DNA of 64,000 nt from Enorma phocaeensis (GTDB lineage: Bacteria > Actinomycetota > Coriobacteriia > Coriobacteriales > Coriobacteriaceae). The stretch is from assembly GCF_900186505.1 (NCBI RefSeq), contig NZ_LT891970.1, positions 480,451 to 544,450 on the forward strand, in the 5' to 3' direction. Made by a program: the position numbers and the translations under genes. How positions within the stretch are numbered: position 1 is the stretch's first letter; every line of letters starts with the position of its first letter. Positions 32,781 through 42,286 of the stretch are shown one piece after another. The notes beneath the pieces are model-generated. The model was given only the letters and a program-made list of their open reading frames with translations. It searched no databases and had not been told where the DNA came from.

Positions 32781-35700
32781 TTATTCAGCCGCGTCTACGC
32801 CTTCACCCAGGCGCTCGGCGACGGCGGCCACAGCGTTATCGCTCACGGCGCCGCATGCAGTACATGATCCACTGGCAATGCCAGCACCAGTGCCAGCTCC
32901 TACGCCCGCCGCATGCCCGGCGTCGTCGCCGTGATACGGACGGAACTTGCTGTCGTCCATATCCATCGCGAGCGGCTTCACGCTCTCCATGGTGAAGCCC
33001 TTGCCGGCGCGCAGGTTCTCCTTGGCCACGCTGATCATGAGCTTGATGCGGTTGAGCTGGTTCACCTCCGAGGCACCCGGGTCGTAGTCCACGGCAACGA
33101 TGTTGCTCTCGGGATGCTGGCGGCGCAGCTCCTTGATCACGGCCTTTCCCACCACGTGGTTGGGCAGGCATGCGAACGGCTGCGTGCAGATGATGTTCGG
33201 CGCGCCATGGTCGATGAGGTCGAGCATCTCAGCCGTGAGCAGCCAGCCCTCGCCCATGTTGTTGCAGAGCGACAGCACCTGCGTGGCCTTCTCAGCCATG
33301 ACGCTGATGGGCTCGGGCCGCTCGAAGCGCACGCTCTGCTCGAGCAGCTCGTCCACGGGCTTGCGCATCCAGTCGACCAGCCCGATCACGGCATCCATCG
33401 TGGCACGCGATGCAGCCGAGCTGCCCAGCTCGTCCTTCTGCACCTTGGCGTTCGACATGGAGTACAGGAAGAAGTCCAGCAGACCCGGCACCACGGCCTC
33501 GCAGCCCTCGGCCTCGATGACCTCGACCACGTGGTTGTTCGCCGTGGGGTGGAACTTGACGAGGATCTCGCCCACCACGCCCACGCGCGGCTTGGTCCCC
33601 TCTCCCACAAGCGGCATGGTGTCGAACGCGTGGATGGCCTCGCGCGAAAGCTTGGTGAAGCTACGGCGCGTGAACTTGGGCGCAAGCTCGCGCGCACGCT
33701 CCATGTACTCCTCGAAGAGCGCGTTGGCGGCACCTGGCGTGGCTTCGTACGGACGCGTGCGATAGAGCATCTGCATCATCACGTCGCCGAAGAGCACACA
33801 GTACACGGCGGCCTTGAGAAGGTTCGGCGTGAGCTTGAAACCGGGATTCTGCTCGTCGAGCTTCACCGCCGCCAAGCTGATCACGGGCACCTGGGGGTTT
33901 CCGCTCTCGCGCAGGGCCTTGCGGATGAGCGCGATGTAGTTGGTGGCGCGGCAGCCGCCGCCCGTCTGGCTGATGATCACGGCGGTGCGGTTGAGGTCGT
34001 ACTTACCGCTCTCGATGGCCTCCATGATCTGACCGGTCACGAGAATCGAGGGGTAGCAGATGTCGTTGTTCACGTAGCGCAGGCCTGCCTCCACGGCGCC
34101 GCGATCGGTGGAGGGCAGCAGCACGAAGTTGTAGCCCGCCGCCTTCATGACCTCTTTGACCAAATCGAAGTGGATGGGCGCCATCTGCGGGCAGAGGATG
34201 GTGTAACCCTCCTTGCGCATCTCCTCGGTGAACTGCACCTTGGGAAACGCCGCCGAGTTGGCGCGGCGCTGCGCCGAGAGCGCGTACTTATGCGTGGCGA
34301 AGGCCGGGGCGTCCTCACTCGGAGCCACGGGGGCGGCGTCGCCCTGCTCGAATGCGCGACCAGCAGCCGCAGCCTCAGCGGCGCGCTCGGCCTCCTGGTC
34401 TTTGAGCGCCGCCATGAGCGAGCGGATGCGGATGCGCGCCGCGCCCAGGTTTGAGACCTCGTCGATCTTGAGCACGGTGTAGATCTTGCCGGAGCCCTCG
34501 AGGATCTCCTGCACCTGGTCGGTAGTGAGCGCGTCCAGTCCGCAGCCGAACGAGTTGAGCTGGATGAGGTCGAGGTCGTTGCGGAGCGTCACGAGCTTGG
34601 CCGCGCGGTACAGACGGCTGTGGAACATCCACTGGTCGACCACGCGAATGGGACGGTCGGGCTTCACCAGGTGCGCCACCGAATCCTCGGTGAGCACCGC
34701 GAAACCGAAGCTCGTGATGAGCTCGGGCAGGGCGTGGTTGATCTCGGGATCGTTATGGTACGGGCGCCCGGCGAGCACGATGCCATGGCCGCCGTGCTCC
34801 TCGATCCAGCGGATGGTCTCCTCGCCCATCTCCTGGATCTGGCGATGGAAGCGCGCGTCCTCCTCATAGGCGGCGTTCACCGCGGCGTCGATCTCGGAAC
34901 GGGTGATCTTGGGTCCGCGCACGCGGCCGCGGCCCTCCTCCGCATCCTGCACGCGCTCGACAGCGATGAGCTCATACAGGCGACGCTTAAGCTCGATCTT
35001 GTCGTGATACGGCACGAAGGGATACATGAACTCGACGTTCTTGCTGGCGATCTCGTCGATGTTCAAGCCGAGCGCCGTGGGGTAGCTCATGACGATGGGG
35101 CAGTTATAGCAGTTACCCGCCGCCGGGTCCTCCTTGCGCTCCCAGCGGATGCACGGCATCCAGATGAAGTCCACATCCTTGTCGATGAGGTTCATCACGT
35201 GGCCGTGGCTGAGCTTGGCCGGATAGCACACGGACTCGGACGGCATGGACTCGATGCCCGCGTCGTAGGTCTTCTTGCTCGAGTCGTCCGAGAGCACCAC
35301 GCGGAAGCCGAGCTTGGTGAAGAACGCATGCCAGAACGGATAGTTCTCATACATGTTGAGAGCACGCGGGATGCCCACGGTGCCGCGCGGGGCGTCCTCC
35401 TCCGCGCGCACGGGGCGGTTGAAGAGCAGGTCGTTCTTGGCGGCGAAGAGGTTCGGAACCTCCTTCTTCTTGGCGTGGTTGCCAGCACCCTTCTCGCAGC
35501 GGTTGCCCGTGATGAAGCGACGACCGCCGCCGAAGTCGTTGATGGTGAGCTGGCAGTTGTTGGAGCAACGACCGCAGCGCGCGTGGCGCTGGGTCACGGT
35601 GAGCTCGGCGATCTCATCGGCGGAGAGGATGGTCGAGATGCCCTCGGCGCCAGCGCGGTCGCGCGCGAGCAGGGCCGCACCGTAGGCGCCCATGCAGCCG

Positions 35701-37451
35701 GCGATGTCCGGGCGCACGGCGTTCACGCCGGTGAGGAGCTCGAAGGCACGCAGCGTCGCGTCGCTCATGAAGGTGCCGCCCTGGACGATCACCTGGGTGC
35801 CGATCTCCTTGGGATCGCGCAGCTTGATGACCTTGAAAAGCGCGTTCTTGATGACGGAGTAGGACAGGCCGGCCGCGATGTCGCCTACCGTGGCACCTTC
35901 CTTCTGCGCCTGCTTCACGCGGGAGTTCATAAAGACGGTGCAGCGGCTGCCGAGGTCGACGGGCTGCGCCGCGCCGATCGCCTCGCGGGCGAACTCCTCG
36001 ACGCCCATGTCCATGGACACGGCGAAGCTCTCGATGAAGGATCCGCAGCCCGAAGAGCAGGCCTCGTTGAGCATGATGTGCTCGATGACGCCGTCGGCAA
36101 CACGAAGGCACTTCATGTCCTGGCCGCCGATATCCAAGATGAACTGCACACCGGGCAAGAACGCCTTGGCGCCGCGGAGGTGGGCGACGGTCTCGATCTC
36201 GCCCGAGTCGGCCTTGAGCGCTTCGATGAGGAGCGCCTCGCCATAGCCCGTGGTGGTCACATGGCCGATGGCGCAGCCCGCGGGAATGTGCGCGTAGAAG
36301 TCGGCCATGATGGTCTTTGCCGTACCCAGGATGTCGCCGTTGTTGTTGCCGTACCAAGTGTGGAGGAGCTGACCGTCCTCGCCCACCATCGCGGCCTTCA
36401 TGGTGGTGGAGCCGGCGTCCAGGCCGATGAACACGCGGCCCTGATAGCCCGCGAGCTCGCCGCGCGGCACGACCTCCCGGTCGTGGCGGGTCTTGAACTC
36501 CTGGTAGTCCTCGGGCGTGGCGAAGAGCGGGTCCAGGCGCGCCACTTCCGAGCCCTGGGTGTCGCCGAGTGCATCGATGGCGGCGATGAGCTCAGGGAAC
36601 GTTGCGGTTTTGTTGGACTCGTGCGCCATGGCCGCGCCGCTCGCCACGAAGAGGTGCGCGTTCTCGGGGACGATGCGGTGCTCCTCGTCGAGCTCGAGCG
36701 TGAGGTAGAAGCGCTTGCGCAGCTCGGAGAGGTACTGCAGCGGGCCGCCGAGGAAGGCGACGTTGCCGCGGATGGGGCGACCACACGCCAGGCCGGAGAT
36801 GGTCTGCGTCACCACGGCCTGGAAGATGGATGCGGCCACGTCCTCCTGGCGCGCGCCCTCGTTCAAAAGCGGCTGCACGTCGGACTTGGCAAACACGCCG
36901 CAGCGGCTCGCGATGGGGTAGATGGTGGTAGCGCCTCGGGCAAGCTCGTTTAGACCGGAAGCATCGGTGTGCAGGAGCGTGGCCATCTGGTCGATGAACG
37001 CACCCGTGCCGCCGGCGCAGGTGCCGTTCATGCGCTGCTCGATGCCCTGGTCGAAGTAGATGATCTTGGCATCCTCACCGCCGAGTTCGATGGCAACATC
37101 CGTCTGCGGGATCATGGTCTCCACGGCGCGCTTGCTCGCGATGACCTCCTGCACGAACTCAAGACCGAGCCATTGCGACAGGAGCAGACCACCGGAGCCC
37201 GTGATGGCGCAGGTCATCTGCGCCTCGGGCAATAGTCCGGCAGCCCCCACGAACAGGTCGCGGGCGCAGGCGCGTACGTCGGTGTGGTGGCGCTGGTACT
37301 TGGCGTAGACGATCTGGTTCTCGTCGTTGAGCACGGCGAGCTTCACCGTGGTGGATCCCACGTCGATGCCGAGATGAAGGTCGCCCGTCGCAGCCTCGGG
37401 GTTCCAGATGGCACCCTCGGGAACAACGCCCTGCTTAATCTCGTCGTTCAT
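32781..37451 (-). CDS. fused 2-hydroxyacyl-CoA dehydratase activase and HgdB-like protein
   Basis: A 1556-aa fusion. Two BcrA/BadF-type ASKHA ATPase domains occur in the first 640 residues (GIDVGSTTVKLAVL near 28 and GLDAGSTTMKAAMV near 345), each with Cys motifs for a bridging [4Fe-4S] cluster (GTCAGGTGAFID; NEACSSGCGSFIES). DUF2229-like and HgdB-like regions follow, with further cysteines (CGRCSNNCQLTI). Such proteins occur in anaerobes and resemble activators that inject electrons into 2-hydroxyacyl-CoA dehydratases; the substrate is unknown. The ATG follows GAGGAG and lies 2 bases after the TetR gene, showing co-transcription. Confidence 0.85.
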   Translation of the reverse strand: MNDEIKQGVVPEGAIWNPEAATGDLHLGIDVGSTTVKLAVLNDENQIVYAKYQRHHTDVRACARDLFVGAAGLLPEAQMTCAITGSGGLLLSQWLGLEFVQEVIASKRAVETMIPQTDVAIELGGEDAKIIYFDQGIEQRMNGTCAGGTGAFIDQMATLLHTDASGLNELARGATTIYPIASRCGVFAKSDVQPLLNEGARQEDVAASIFQAVVTQTISGLACGRPIRGNVAFLGGPLQYLSELRKRFYLTLELDEEHRIVPENAHLFVASGAAMAHESNKTATFPELIAAIDALGDTQGSEVARLDPLFATPEDYQEFKTRHDREVVPRGELAGYQGRVFIGLDAGSTTMKAAMVGEDGQLLHTWYGNNNGDILGTAKTIMADFYAHIPAGCAIGHVTTTGYGEALLIEALKADSGEIETVAHLRGAKAFLPGVQFILDIGGQDMKCLRVADGVIEHIMLNEACSSGCGSFIESFAVSMDMGVEEFAREAIGAAQPVDLGSRCTVFMNSRVKQAQKEGATVGDIAAGLSYSVIKNALFKVIKLRDPKEIGTQVIVQGGTFMSDATLRAFELLTGVNAVRPDIAGCMGAYGAALLARDRAGAEGISTILSADEIAELTVTQRHARCGRCSNNCQLTINDFGGGRRFITGNRCEKGAGNHAKKKEVPNLFAAKNDLLFNRPVRAEEDAPRGTVGIPRALNMYENYPFWHAFFTKLGFRVVLSDDSSKKTYDAGIESMPSESVCYPAKLSHGHVMNLIDKDVDFIWMPCIRWERKEDPAAGNCYNCPIVMSYPTALGLNIDEIASKNVEFMYPFVPYHDKIELKRRLYELIAVERVQDAEEGRGRVRGPKITRSEIDAAVNAAYEEDARFHRQIQEMGEETIRWIEEHGGHGIVLAGRPYHNDPEINHALPELITSFGFAVLTEDSVAHLVKPDRPIRVVDQWMFHSRLYRAAKLVTLRNDLDLIQLNSFGCGLDALTTDQVQEILEGSGKIYTVLKIDEVSNLGAARIRIRSLMAALKDQEAERAAEAAAAGRAFEQGDAAPVAPSEDAPAFATHKYALSAQRRANSAAFPKVQFTEEMRKEGYTILCPQMAPIHFDLVKEVMKAAGYNFVLLPSTDRGAVEAGLRYVNNDICYPSILVTGQIMEAIESGKYDLNRTAVIISQTGGGCRATNYIALIRKALRESGNPQVPVISLAAVKLDEQNPGFKLTPNLLKAAVYCVLFGDVMMQMLYRTRPYEATPGAANALFEEYMERARELAPKFTRRSFTKLSREAIHAFDTMPLVGEGTKPRVGVVGEILVKFHPTANNHVVEVIEAEGCEAVVPGLLDFFLYSMSNAKVQKDELGSSAASRATMDAVIGLVDWMRKPVDELLEQSVRFERPEPISVMAEKATQVLSLCNNMGEGWLLTAEMLDLIDHGAPNIICTQPFACLPNHVVGKAVIKELRRQHPESNIVAVDYDPGASEVNQLNRIKLMISVAKENLRAGKGFTMESVKPLAMDMDDSKFRPYHGDDAGHAAGVGAGTGAGIASGSCTACGAVSDNAVAAVAERLGEGVDAAE

Positions 37452-37453
37452 AG

Positions 37454-38149
37454 TCAGTTCTCCTCGTTCTCAAACTGCAAGCTCATCAGTTTCATGCCGT
37501 ATTCAGGTACGTTGATATCAATCGGCATGCCATATAGATCGCCGGGACGGACGAAGGCGATAACGGTCATGATGCGCGCCATCGTCTCGGGGCTCTCCTT
37601 GAGCCCGTTGGCGAACCAACGCTGCACAACACCGATCTCGGCGGAAACAACGTAGGTGAGGTAATAGTCGAAAAACGTGCCCAGCGCGCCGGGGAAGATC
37701 CCCATCTTCATGCGTTCGGCAAGCGTCTCGCGCGCGAGCTCCATGAGCCGCTGCGCAAAGGCGGGATCGCCACTCGGCCCCAGAAGCGCACCGATAACGT
37801 CGCTGTCGCGCTTGAGGTAGGCGAGCAGCTCGACCGTACCCGGCGCAGGCTCCAGCTCATCGATACTGTGATAAAGCGCCGCGAGGTCGCGAGCGGCAAT
37901 CCCGGCGATGAGCTCACGGATCTTGTCAAAGATGTCGCCTTCGACCCGCTCGATGAAGTCAGGTATATCGCGGTAGTGGGTGTAGAACGTGCGGCGCGAG
38001 GTACCGGCGCGCTCGGCGAGCGCCGCCACCGTCACCCGCGTGAGGTCCTCACCTGCATTGAGCTCGTCGGCAAGCGCTTGACGAAGCAGATGCTGGCTGC
38101 GCAAGCTCCTCCGGTCGCTCTTCGCCGCGGCTCCGCTCAAAAGAGGCAT
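37454..38149 (-). CDS. TetR/AcrR-family regulator
   Basis: The 231-aa protein has an N-terminal TetR helix-turn-helix (VTVAALAERAGTSRRTFYTH YRDIPDF near residues 38-66) and an all-helical ligand-binding C-terminus. It is immediately upstream of the dehydratase-activase gene with 2 bases between, so it most likely regulates its own operon in response to an unknown, perhaps acyl-CoA-related, signal. Confidence 0.88.
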   Translation of the reverse strand: MPLLSGAAAKSDRRSLRSQHLLRQALADELNAGEDLTRVTVAALAERAGTSRRTFYTHYRDIPDFIERVEGDIFDKIRELIAGIAARDLAALYHSIDELEPAPGTVELLAYLKRDSDVIGALLGPSGDPAFAQRLMELARETLAERMKMGIFPGALGTFFDYYLTYVVSAEIGVVQRWFANGLKESPETMARIMTVIAFVRPGDLYGMPIDINVPEYGMKLMSLQFENEEN

Positions 38150-38351
38150 GTGCGGTCCGTTTCACGTCTGATGAAGGCCCATTCCTTCACTCGGCGTGTA
38201 TTATTGCACACAGCGTGAAACATCATTCAGTCGCCGCAGGGTATCCACAACTGTCAGGAATCCCTTACGCAGCGCTGTGGAAAGAGCGTCGTTCACTACC
38301 CGCTGCGCCACCACAGCCCACAGCGAACGTTGGAAGCAGCTCGATAAATCT

Positions 38352-38413
38352 GCGGGCAGGAAATAGACGGACGAGGCCTCTCGCAGGGCGCCTTTCGTCT
38401 ATTTTCTGCCCGC
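38352..38413. repeat. long hairpin repeat, copy 1
   Basis: An 18-bp stem (38352-38369 with 38396-38413, one G-T wobble) with a 26-base loop. Its outer arm GGGCAGGA and general form match the hairpin at 50128-50187. Confidence 0.65.
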
Positions 38414-38493
38414 GATTCACGCAGGCGCTGCGCAACGCGAGCGACTGCAACTCGTACCGAACAGACCATGGCAAACACGGACGAATGAAAGAA

Positions 38494-38520
38494 GGCCGGA
38501 GCACTCACTGTGCACCGGCC
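38494..38520 (-). terminator. terminator of the beta-glucoside PTS operon
   Basis: GGCCGG and GCAC pair with GTGC and CCGGCC, and the minus strand continues TTCTTTC. Lies about 120 bases after the IIB stop. Confidence 0.6.
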
Positions 38521-38642
38521 CTCCGCAAAGAAGAGCTTCCGCGTATCCGAATGCTCGCCATGCAGGGCATATGCTGGATGCAGAACGCAGCATGCCTGCC
38601 AGCCGGAAGGCAAGACGAGCACCGGGAACGAGCCCAGAAGCG

Positions 38643-38945
38643 TTACGCGGGCAGCATCGCGAGCACGTCGCTCACGATCGCCTTGACATTCATCGTGCCA
38701 AAATCCTGCGGTTTAATCACGTAGATCGGCATATCGGGACCTGCGGCCTTGCGAATGGTGTCCTCCGAGAAGCGCACATGCGGGCCAAGCAGAACAGCGG
38801 AGACGCCTTCGAGGCTGGATTCCGCTTCGGCAATCGCCGTCGCGGCAACCTTGACGTCCAATCCGCGTGCAGCGGTCTCCTCCTCGAGCTTCACCGCGAG
38901 CAGGCTCGTCGTCATGCCTGCATAGCAGCACAGCATCCACTTCAT
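38643..38945 (-). CDS. PTS lactose/cellobiose-type IIB component
   Basis: A 100-aa single-domain EIIB with the phosphorylated cysteine in the N-terminal loop MLCCYAGMTTSLL (Cys 6 or 7; by alignment to CAGMST loops Cys 7 is nearer the usual position), followed by a Rossmann-like fold (VSAVLLGPHVRF). It passes phosphate from IIA to the incoming sugar. The residue after the loop cysteine is Tyr instead of the common Ser/Asn. GGGAGG precedes the ATG. It is last in the PTS operon, 75 bases after the IIC stop. Confidence 0.9.
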   Translation of the reverse strand: MKWMLCCYAGMTTSLLAVKLEEETAARGLDVKVAATAIAEAESSLEGVSAVLLGPHVRFSEDTIRKAAGPDMPIYVIKPQDFGTMNVKAIVSDVLAMLPA

Positions 38946-38970
38946 AGCATGATCCTCCCTTGTCTCATAA

Positions 38971-38998
38971 GCGCCCCGCAGCGTGCGCTGCGGGGCGC
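38971..38998 (-). promoter_or_regulatory. strong hairpin between IIC and IIB genes
   Basis: A perfect 12-bp GC stem (38971-38982 with 38987-38998), 4-base loop, no T run on the minus strand. It may protect or attenuate the transcript so that IIB is made at a different level. Confidence 0.55.
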
Positions 38999-39020
38999 AT
39001 TTGATGGCTTATACCCGCCG

Positions 39021-40337
39021 TTACGCTTCAGCGGGCTCCGGTGCCGTCTCGGCCTCCTCGGCGAGCTTGTTGCGCTCATGCGCCTTGAAGAACGGATAGT
39101 ACACCAACAGGTTTATGACGATCAGCACTACGATGAGCACGACCGCACGGATATCCATCGTAGAGAGGAACGCACCAATGGGCGCGGGCACGTTCCATCC
39201 CGGATAGGCGAACGGCTTGTTCACGAGGCCGATGGCCATCGCGCCGTAGGTGATTCCGGCGTTGAGCACCATGTTGAGGATCGACGGGATGAACATGAGC
39301 GGGTTGTACATCACGGGCAGGCCGAAGATGATCGGCTCATTCACGCCAAAGCACACCGGCACGATGCCGAGCTTGCCGATAGCACTGACCTGCTTGGAAC
39401 GGCTGCGCAGGCACAGCAGGGCGAGGGCGAGCGTGGCGCCGTTGCCGCCGATGGTCATAAAGTACCAGATGAACGGCGGGGTAACGGTATAGGGCAGCGC
39501 CGTGGCGGCAACGCCTGCCGCGTACGCATGCATGTTGGCCTCGAGATTGGCGTATTCGAAGGCGCTCAGCGGACTCGTGAGCACGGAGTCGTGGATGCCG
39601 AACCAGAAGAAGAACGGCATGAGGAATCCGATGAGCATAATACCGCCGGGACTGTTGACGGCACCGACGAGCGGCGAAACGATCGTCGCAATGAGGTTAG
39701 CGAGCGGCGCGGCAGTGAGCTCAAGGGCAACAGCGCCGACCACGCCGACGACCAGAAGCACGATTGCCGCAGGCGTGAGATGCGCCATCGAGTCACTCAG
39801 GGCGGGAGGAACCATACCAGGCAGATTGATGCGGCCTACGTTGCGGTCACAGAGGAACCGGTAGAACTCGAGCGACAAGATCGATATCACGATGGCGCAG
39901 AACAGGCCCGTGCCGCCAAAGTAACCGGTGGTGAAGGCGCCCTCGACATCAAGTGCGCCCGTGGCGAAGAAGCACGCGGTGGAGAGCGCGACTGGCAGGT
40001 AAGAATTCATCTTGTAGTGACGCGACAGGAAGAATGCAAGGCCTGCCGACACCCAGATGGCCAGGCAACCCGTCGTCACCATGTTGATGATGATGAACGG
40101 CAGGTACAGGAAGTCTGCCAGCGCCGCCCATCCCTGCATGAACGACTGGGCGAACCCGGGCTCCATGGTCGTGTAGTCCATGGGCGGCGAGATGATCACG
40201 AGGACCATCGAGCCGATCGTCATGAACGGAATCAGCGTCAGGAACGTGCTCTGGATCGCCTGGATGTAGCGGTTGGCTCCGAGCCTACCCGCGACCGGGG
40301 CGATGCTCTTCTCGACCCAGGAAGTAAATTTCTCCAT
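39021..40337 (-). CDS. PTS lactose/cellobiose-type IIC permease
   Basis: A 438-aa membrane permease of the Lac/cellobiose EIIC family, with about ten membrane segments and the substrate-loop signature GVNEPIIFGLPVMYNPLMFI near residue 335 plus FWFGIHDSVL. It transports and co-phosphorylates a beta-glucoside, probably cellobiose-like. GGAGGAG precedes the start, which lies 2 bases after the GH1 stop. Confidence 0.93.
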   Translation of the reverse strand: MEKFTSWVEKSIAPVAGRLGANRYIQAIQSTFLTLIPFMTIGSMVLVIISPPMDYTTMEPGFAQSFMQGWAALADFLYLPFIIINMVTTGCLAIWVSAGLAFFLSRHYKMNSYLPVALSTACFFATGALDVEGAFTTGYFGGTGLFCAIVISILSLEFYRFLCDRNVGRINLPGMVPPALSDSMAHLTPAAIVLLVVGVVGAVALELTAAPLANLIATIVSPLVGAVNSPGGIMLIGFLMPFFFWFGIHDSVLTSPLSAFEYANLEANMHAYAAGVAATALPYTVTPPFIWYFMTIGGNGATLALALLCLRSRSKQVSAIGKLGIVPVCFGVNEPIIFGLPVMYNPLMFIPSILNMVLNAGITYGAMAIGLVNKPFAYPGWNVPAPIGAFLSTMDIRAVVLIVVLIVINLLVYYPFFKAHERNKLAEEAETAPEPAEA

Positions 40338-40339
40338 TC

Positions 40340-41740
40340 CTACTCCTCCTTTTCCAATTGAGCGATGTAGTCCCGATACCAGTAGTAACTATCCTTAGGG
40401 ATGCGCGCGTTGCCGTGGTCGTAGTCGATATAGACCAGGCCATAACGCTTGGCATAGCCGTTGATCCAGCTATACACATCCATCGTCGACCAGACGTAGT
40501 AGCCGCGCACGTCCACGCCCTCGTCGCGCGCCTTGAGCATCCAGTCGACGAACCCCTGAAGGAACTCGATGCGATACGGGTCGTGGACGGTGCCGTCCTC
40601 TTCGAGGACGTCCTTGTAACCCATACCGTTTTCGGTGATGTAGTACGTCGTTCCCGGGTACAGCTCCTCAAGCCTCTTGAGGAGGTTGTACAGGGACTTG
40701 GGATAGAGCTCCATGTCCCAGTCGTTCTTGGGAACGGAATCGTCGCGGTCGAGTTCGAACCAGCCTTTGACCACCGCCGTGGAGCGATCGCCCTTCTTGC
40801 CGGTATTGCTCGCCTTGAGGCAGGTCTCACCGGTGGTATAGGGCTTCACGAGGTAGCGCGAGTAGGCGTTCACACCCAGATAGTCGACCGTGCCGGCACG
40901 GAAGATCTCCTCGTCGCCGGGAAGGGCGTAGCTGCGGTCGCACCCATCGGCTACGATGCGATCGACGAAGCCTTGCGGCATGGTGCCGAGGATGCACGTG
41001 TCGTTGACGCAGCGGTTGTAGAAGTACTCGGCGTTCTCCTGCGCCTCTCTGTAGGCAGGCGTGTCTTCCAGGATCTCGATGGAGTACGAGTCGCTCACCA
41101 GGCCGATTTGGCCTTGGTAGCCGCCTTCGCGGAAGATGCGCACCGCCATCGCGCTCGCGAGCAGCAGATGGTACATCGCACACCAGCGGCGGCTAAGATC
41201 CTGCACATTGGGCGGATAGTTGCCCACTGCATAGCAGCACTGGGTCTCGTAGTTGGGCTCGTTGATGGTAGCCCACAGCTTCACGCGGTCGCCAAAGCGA
41301 TCGAAGCACACCTTCGCGTAGGCGGCGTATGCATCACAGGTCTCGCGATTCTCCCAGCCGCCGCGCTCGAAAAGCGTCTGCGGCAGGTCGTAGTGGTAGA
41401 GCGTGACGAGCGGTTCGATACCGTGCTCGAGGCAGCAATCGATGAGGCGGTTGTAGAACGCGACGCCCTCTTCGTTGGCCTCGCCCACGCCACCAGGGAT
41501 GATGCGAGTCCATGCAATGGAGAAGCGGTAGGTGTTCTGCCCTCCCTCCGCCATCATCCGGATGTCCTCTTCAAAGCGATGGTAATGATCGCAGGTGACA
41601 TCAGCGTTGACGGGATTCACGATGTTCTTGTCGCTATGGCAGAACGCGTCCCAGTTAGAAAGACCCTTGCCGCCTTCCTGCCAAGCCCCTTCGCACTGAT
41701 AGGCAGCCGTCGCGCTTCCCCAGAGAAACTTACTTGGCAT
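40340..41740 (-). CDS. 6-phospho-beta-glucosidase, GH1
   Basis: A 466-aa GH1 enzyme: N-terminal FLWGSATAAYQCEGAW, acid/base in TINEPNYE, nucleophile in YYITENGMGYKD. With the PTS genes it should cleave the 6-phosphorylated disaccharide into glucose and glucose-6-phosphate in the cytoplasm. The start at 41740 is chosen by AGGGAGG upstream; it overlaps the IIA stop by 11 bases, showing translational coupling. Confidence 0.93.
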   Translation of the reverse strand: MPSKFLWGSATAAYQCEGAWQEGGKGLSNWDAFCHSDKNIVNPVNADVTCDHYHRFEEDIRMMAEGGQNTYRFSIAWTRIIPGGVGEANEEGVAFYNRLIDCCLEHGIEPLVTLYHYDLPQTLFERGGWENRETCDAYAAYAKVCFDRFGDRVKLWATINEPNYETQCCYAVGNYPPNVQDLSRRWCAMYHLLLASAMAVRIFREGGYQGQIGLVSDSYSIEILEDTPAYREAQENAEYFYNRCVNDTCILGTMPQGFVDRIVADGCDRSYALPGDEEIFRAGTVDYLGVNAYSRYLVKPYTTGETCLKASNTGKKGDRSTAVVKGWFELDRDDSVPKNDWDMELYPKSLYNLLKRLEELYPGTTYYITENGMGYKDVLEEDGTVHDPYRIEFLQGFVDWMLKARDEGVDVRGYYVWSTMDVYSWINGYAKRYGLVYIDYDHGNARIPKDSYYWYRDYIAQLEKEE

Positions 41741-42062
41741 CACGCACCTCCCTAAGCTCCCGATACACCTCGATGAGCTCCTTGGCAACGCGCTCGAATA
41801 CGATGGTGGTCATCAGGTGGTCCTGAGCATGAACGAGAAGCAGGCTGAACTCGATCTCCTCGCCAGTAACCTCGCAGCGCAGCAGGTCCGTCTGCGAGTT
41901 ATGGGCTTCGATGATTTCAGCGTCACCAGCCTTGATCTCGCGATCAACAGCCTCGAAGTCACCCTCGCGAGCGAACTTGATCGCCTCGGTGAAATGCGCT
42001 GTCGCCTCGCCGACATGAGCTACCAGCTGAAACGACATCATCTGAACCGCTTCCTTGTCCAC
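41730..42062 (-). CDS. PTS lactose/cellobiose-type IIA component
   Basis: A 110-aa all-helical trimeric-type EIIA. The phosphorylated histidine is His 78 in LLVHAQDHLM, and FQLVAHVGEATAHFTEAI is typical. A GTG start at 42062 is selected by GGAAGGAGG seven bases upstream; longer in-frame reading would enter the promoter region. First gene of the PTS operon (IIA, GH1, IIC, IIB). Confidence 0.92.
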   Translation of the reverse strand: MDKEAVQMMSFQLVAHVGEATAHFTEAIKFAREGDFEAVDREIKAGDAEIIEAHNSQTDLLRCEVTGEEIEFSLLLVHAQDHLMTTIVFERVAKELIEVYRELREVRDAK

Positions 42063-42286
42063 GGGCCCACCTCCTTCCTTGTCCGAATCCCATCCAACAT
42101 CGAGTTCTCGATGCTTGGAATGTATGACATGGAGACTGTGCAGGCCCAGTCGGTGATGGCGGGGGGTCCCGCCAAACCCGCTTTGCATACTTAGCCGCTA
42201 TCGGTCAGCATTCTATTCAGACTGGATGCTTCTCATTTGATATTCATTCAGGATTATGCATACTTGTTCTGGTTGAAAGGGGCTGA
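42063..42286. promoter_or_regulatory. divergent promoter region between PTS operon and LicR-type gene
   Basis: AT-richer 224 bases separate the divergent genes. GCATACTT occurs directly at 42185-42192 and 42258-42265 and could be part of a regulator site. Promoter boxes could not be assigned firmly. Confidence 0.4.

Larger units (their letters stand above)
38150..38642. other. spacer between PTS operon end and TetR gene
   Basis: No credible gene. It contains the likely PTS-operon terminator (38494-38520), a long repeat-family hairpin (38352-38413) and the TetR promoter region, in which I could not single out a promoter. Confidence 0.5.

Noticed and set aside
32606..32995. Plus-strand 129-residue frame after nagA
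   Set aside because: Its second half lies inside the activase gene on the other strand and the product has no recognisable features.
34620..36953. Long plus-strand open frame opposite the dehydratase activase
   Set aside because: Antisense mirror of a strongly conserved gene, with no start signal or recognisable domain.
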